Below are positions 61,401 through 64,000 of a stretch of 64,000 bases of DNA, piece by piece; within the stretch, counting starts at the first letter, position 1, and each line of letters starts with the position of its first letter. The notes below the pieces were generated by a model that was not told where the DNA came from, did not search any database, and saw nothing but the letters and a program-made list of their open reading frames with translations. The DNA lies in the NCBI GenBank assembly GCA_013397935.1, contig VZRN01003162.1, positions 1,197,260-1,261,259 on the forward strand, read 5' to 3'. The translations under genes and the position numbers were made by a program. The DNA is from Dasyornis broadbenti (lineage: Eukaryota; Chordata; Aves; Passeriformes; Dasyornithidae).

Positions 61401-63537
61401 TTTGAACACGCGCCTTGTTTATTCAAGCATGAGGAAACTTCCCCCTGCTCATCTCCCCGAGATATGGATGCAGCTCTTAAGTTCATGACAATAAGCTCCT
61501 CTAGTGAAGAGTGGCTCATCTGTGTGGTGACTTCTGGGTATGTGTATGAGCAGTCAAAACTGTTTCAAATTGCCCACAGACAAGTCCTCATCCTAAAGGT
61601 GCTCTGCTTGATTTAATAGGAAAGCCATGCAGCAAGTTAATGCCACCTAGTGAAACCACATTGTTTGGAATGGAAATTGCAGGGTCCAGCTGGCATCATG
61701 AGGAAGCAGGAAAAAGCACTACTTTGGCTGCCAGGCCAATATACACACGTATATATCTGAGCCAAAATAAAATTTTGGTAGATTCAAGTGAAGACTTCAT
61801 TGTAAATTTCCAAAAATTATATGTTTTGGTACAAAAACCAGATGTGCAATCATTATTCAAACCTGTTCATATTTAGACAAAAACCCCAGCCAACCTGTAA
61901 GGATTAAATGTCATCTCATCTACTTGCTACAAAACTGTACCTTGCACTTGTTCATTAGGGATCGAGGCCAGGTTTCCTCCTAAATTCATGCAAGCTGTTC
62001 GTGCAGCATGCCAAGTAACACGTTCCTCTTCTGTAGAGCCAAATATTTTGTAACACTAAAATATGAACAAATTCTCTGTTATCTTTACTCCCTCAATATC
62101 CCTCAATTGATAATCTCTGCTTTAAATCGAGCAGGATGGAAAAAAGGCAGCAAAACAATGCGCTTATCTGAAAATATACATTCAACTTTAAATGAGCTTT
62201 TTGTGTTGGACCTGGTTCTATATAAAATTAGAAGTCTCATAAAACTGTTTTGCTAAACAAATAGATTTGATCTGAAATCCCTAGAAAATAAGCAAATCTT
62301 GACTTTTTTATAGACAGTCAGCTAACTCTGCTAAGTTATGTGTGGCTGATCTTAGTCTGCCTGATTATAAGATTTACTCTACAAAGCATAACATTTTAGT
62401 AAAGTTAAGGAAGACAAAATGTAGTCAGTAAAAAGCATTATGGTTTGGATAAAACCCACCAAGATTAAGGCATCAATACTTAAGGAATTCTGACTAAATG
62501 CATATAAAAAGATTTGAAGAGCTGACTAGAAAATTACTTTCATCAACTCCAACTGAATATGCTTCATTAGGAGCATCAAAAAAGCATTTACACTTTTCCT
62601 GGAAAACAGTGGATGGCTAACAAAGAAAAGCATGCATATGTCAACTAGCTCTCTGCATAAACATAATAATATTTTGTTTTAATCAGAAACAGTATTATTA
62701 AATAATTCCCTTGCAGGTTTTTTGGGGGTTTTTTTGATGCTTTGCAAAACATCCAGCATGCAATGTATTTGTTATGGTACCTTATTATGAAAAGAAAGCC
62801 AAGTTGAATGACATCCTCTTGGAATTGAAAGTGTTGTGGGAGGAACAGTTGAATTAATGGAACTGTTGTGCCTTTCACATATGTAGGGATTTGGATAGCC
62901 ACAGTTTATGTCGTTCCAAAATCCTGGATGTAAGATAAATAGGAAACTGTATGGTACCACATCTCATGTTGGTTAATGGAGATCAAGTTTCACTCATTCT
63001 GACATAAAGTGCTTTTAATTGAAAGATACGATCAAAGCTGTCTCTCAGTTTATTATCATTCAATATCAGTGCCTAGGAAAAATATGTCACTTTATGTCAC
63101 TAATTACAGAAAGTTAAAAGCTTTGTAGAACCAGGTACTAGAAATTTTATAGTGACACATTAGGTCAATTTTAATAAAAAATATAAAGCAGCAATCCCAA
63201 CCACAGACTTCTAACAACAGATCTTTATCAGAGCTTCCCTGTGTATGGCTTAAGGCAAGCACAAGGGTAAAAAACAATTAAGTCCTGTAAGTAATACTGT
63301 GGTCTACTTCAATAACTTTTTGCAAAAGAGAAGAAAAACAAAAAAGAGGGGGAAGGGGAGTTTCTCAGAATAAAAAAATATTGCGACACAAAACACACAA
63401 ATAATGCAATTTATGAAAGAAACATACAAAACTCACCTAAATTCTTATACATAACTACACAGTTCTCATCATTATTTGCAAAGTTAGGTTCATGTGGTGC
63501 CCATGCCAAATAATTCACTGGAGTGCCATCCATCCAG
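49173..63537 (-). CDS. MRC1: Macrophage mannose receptor 1-like protein (gene B), 3' part, 12 exons in window
   Basis: A second mannose receptor gene, head to tail with gene A and upstream of it. Exons: 63437-63537, 62781-62923, 61941-62055, 60526-60695, 58393-58495, 57284-57513, 56038-56203, 55546-55698, 54553-54669, 52443-52610, 49809-49868, 49173-49423. They encode about 591 residues, from the middle of CTLD5 to the stop. They match gene A exons 19-30 one for one, with the same phases. Lengths are equal except in the CTLD6 middle exon (+21 nt), the first CTLD7 exon (-3), the stalk (+18) and the last exon (+12). The reading frame is open throughout, so this looks like a working gene. The N-terminal exons lie beyond the right edge. 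The symbol is a family call. Confidence 0.92.
49809..49868 (-). CDS. MRC1: Gene B: expanded proline/threonine-rich juxtamembrane stalk exon
   Basis: A 60-nt, phase 1-1 exon between TTTTCAAG and GTAAG. It encodes IPATEVPPTSEMPPAGIPTK. The stretch EVPPTS then EMPPAG is a near-perfect repeat of six codons, and 18 nt is exactly the extra length over the 42-nt gene A exon. Ser/Thr and Pro content suggests an extended, possibly O-glycosylated stalk. Confidence 0.82.
50590..50728 (+). mobile_element. CR1 LINE fragment, sense on plus
   Basis: GTTCCCTCTGAACATCAGCG, CACTGTGAGGGTGACTGAGC and CACAGACTGCCCAGAGAAGT follow the sense CR1 order. It lies in the gene B intron before the stalk exon. Confidence 0.75.
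50735..50860 (-). mobile_element. CR1 LINE fragment, opposite orientation, abutting the previous one
   Basis: TTGTCACTACAGACCCTTGT, AAAAAGTCCCTCTCCAGCTC and TTTCTCTTCTCCAGGCTGAG follow the antisense CR1 order, as in the element at 13868. It joins the sense fragment within a few bases. Confidence 0.8.
52443..55698 (-). CDS. MRC1: Gene B: C-type lectin-like domain 8
   Basis: Exons 55546-55698, 54553-54669 and 52443-52610. Landmarks: EPPQLPGKCPESEGHRSWIP with FRGHCYYIES, GASLVSVEDSTEANFLTYII, GEWLWLDNTAVNFVNWNVGE, NEHCVEMYANSGYWNNIYC and SSYKGYVCKKPK. The loop reads EPS with WNN, which is closer to a calcium-site layout than gene A's EPT and WRT, but it is still not the canonical EPN/WND pair. 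Confidence 0.91.
56038..57513 (-). CDS. MRC1: Gene B: C-type lectin-like domain 7
   Basis: Exons 57284-57513 and 56038-56203. Landmarks: FIHTKMTWEDAWKNCKRNQF, LSSVLDPYSHSFLWLKMLKH, GVPVWIGLNSN, KYTKWAQGEPKQKIGCVYLD and AWKTGFCNESYFSVCKK. The loop has EPK and WKT, like human MRC1 and unlike the EPN of gene A. The domain is probably structural and does not bind sugar. Confidence 0.91.
58393..62055 (-). CDS. MRC1: Gene B: C-type lectin-like domain 6
   Basis: Exons 61941-62055, 60526-60695 and 58393-58495. Landmarks: CYKIFGSTEEERVTWHAART, DTWIGLNDINHEMRFLWTDG, then NWAKGYPSGHVDLYAYNGQ and ADCVAMRNKPVKEAGKW. The full-length loop (KGYPSG...) resembles mammalian MRC1 more than gene A does. The intron before the last exon is about 2 kb and carries a CR1 tail. 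Confidence 0.91.
60190..60478 (+). mobile_element. CR1 LINE 3' end, sense on plus
   Basis: CAGGACAAGAGGAAATGGTC, TTGGATATTAGGAAGAATTT, CTGGAACAGGCTGCCCAGGG and the end TTCCAACCTAAATGATTCTATG are the classic CR1 3' sequence. It sits in a gene B intron in the opposite orientation to the gene. Confidence 0.88.
61340..61360. repeat. A homopolymer, about 20 bp
   Basis: A run of about 20 A in a gene B intron. No attached retrocopy was recognised on the left side. Confidence 0.8.
62781..63537 (-). CDS. MRC1: Gene B: second half of C-type lectin-like domain 5
   Basis: Exons 63437-63537 and 62781-62923. They encode WMDGTPVNYLAWAPHEPN, NNDENCVVMYKN and GFWNDINCGYPNPYICERH, then the linker into CTLD6. 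EPN, the following Glu and WND are intact, so the calcium/mannose site of CTLD5 is predicted to work. The upstream exons of this domain are not in the window; in gene A the equivalent intron is about 1.7 kb, so the next exon should lie just past the right edge. Confidence 0.91.
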
Positions 63538-64000
63538 CTTAAGAAAAACAATCCAACAAAATGCTTCTTTAACATACCAATAGAATTGCTACTATGTTAA
63601 AAAAAAAGTAACTTTGCAGTATGTGTAATACAGCCGTTCATAGTAAAGTGTACAACGTTTTCTGACCAAATTGCCTCTTTACTAGGTGCCCTAAACTTAC
63701 ACCCTGCACAAAGACATACAAGGTAAAATATAAACATTGAAAAAGCTGTACATCCATGTACCTTAGGTAATATAGAACAAAATCATAATCAGGCAAATTA
63801 TTAGCAGACCTCTTTCTAGTGGTCTGCAAGTGGCAGGGGTGCCCAGGTTCATCCTTCAGGCACATGCACAGGGTACTTAAATGTATATTAATCTTAGGGT
63901 CCCTACAAAACCATAAAGGCAGAAACACCTAATTTTCAGCGGGTGACCTGGCTCACCTAACATCCTAACTATCCTCTGGAGGTTCCTCATTGTCACTGAG

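Noticed and set aside
63538..64000. Search for the next gene B exon (the short CTLD5 exon with FYIGL)
   Set aside because: No matching coding segment is found before the right edge. By analogy with gene A the exon lies beyond it.
1..64000. tRNA, rRNA, CRISPR arrays and bacterial-type promoters
   Set aside because: Nothing with a convincing structure or repeat-spacer pattern was seen. The sequence is vertebrate nuclear DNA.

Overview
This window is vertebrate nuclear DNA, almost certainly from a bird and probably a songbird or close relative. The signs are an AT-rich, intron-rich sequence, several CR1 LINE tails, two LTRs that look like avian endogenous-retrovirus families, and a tandem array of macrophage mannose receptor (MRC1) genes of the kind known from birds. 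There are no bacterial operons, CRISPR arrays or structural RNA genes that I can recognise.

Region by region: 1-13,076 is non-coding DNA downstream of the array. It holds an ERVK-like LTR (4,099-5,142), an LTR remnant on the other strand with a GC-rich core (from 5,901), a CR1 tail and short repeats. 13,077-43,701 on the minus strand is one complete MRC1-type gene (gene A). I could place 30 coding exons with consistent splice sites and phases, giving 4,338 nt and about 1,445 residues. 43,702-49,172 is the intergenic region upstream of gene A. 49,173 to the right edge, also on the minus strand, is the 3' half of a second MRC1-type gene (gene B). Its last 12 coding exons are present, and the rest lies beyond the window.

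Both genes have the mannose-receptor layout. Gene A encodes a signal peptide, a cysteine-rich ricin-type domain, a fibronectin type II domain, eight C-type lectin-like domains (CTLD1-8), a stalk, one membrane helix and a short tail with an FxxxxY endocytosis motif. Gene B shows the same order from the middle of CTLD5 onward with the same exon phases, so the two arose by whole-gene duplication, head to tail. CTLD5 keeps the sugar/calcium residues in both genes. They differ in the CTLD6 loop, the CTLD7 EPN/EPK motif, the juxtamembrane stalk and the tail. These differences are where the two receptors may have taken on separate roles in uptake of glycoproteins and microbial glycans by macrophages and dendritic cells.
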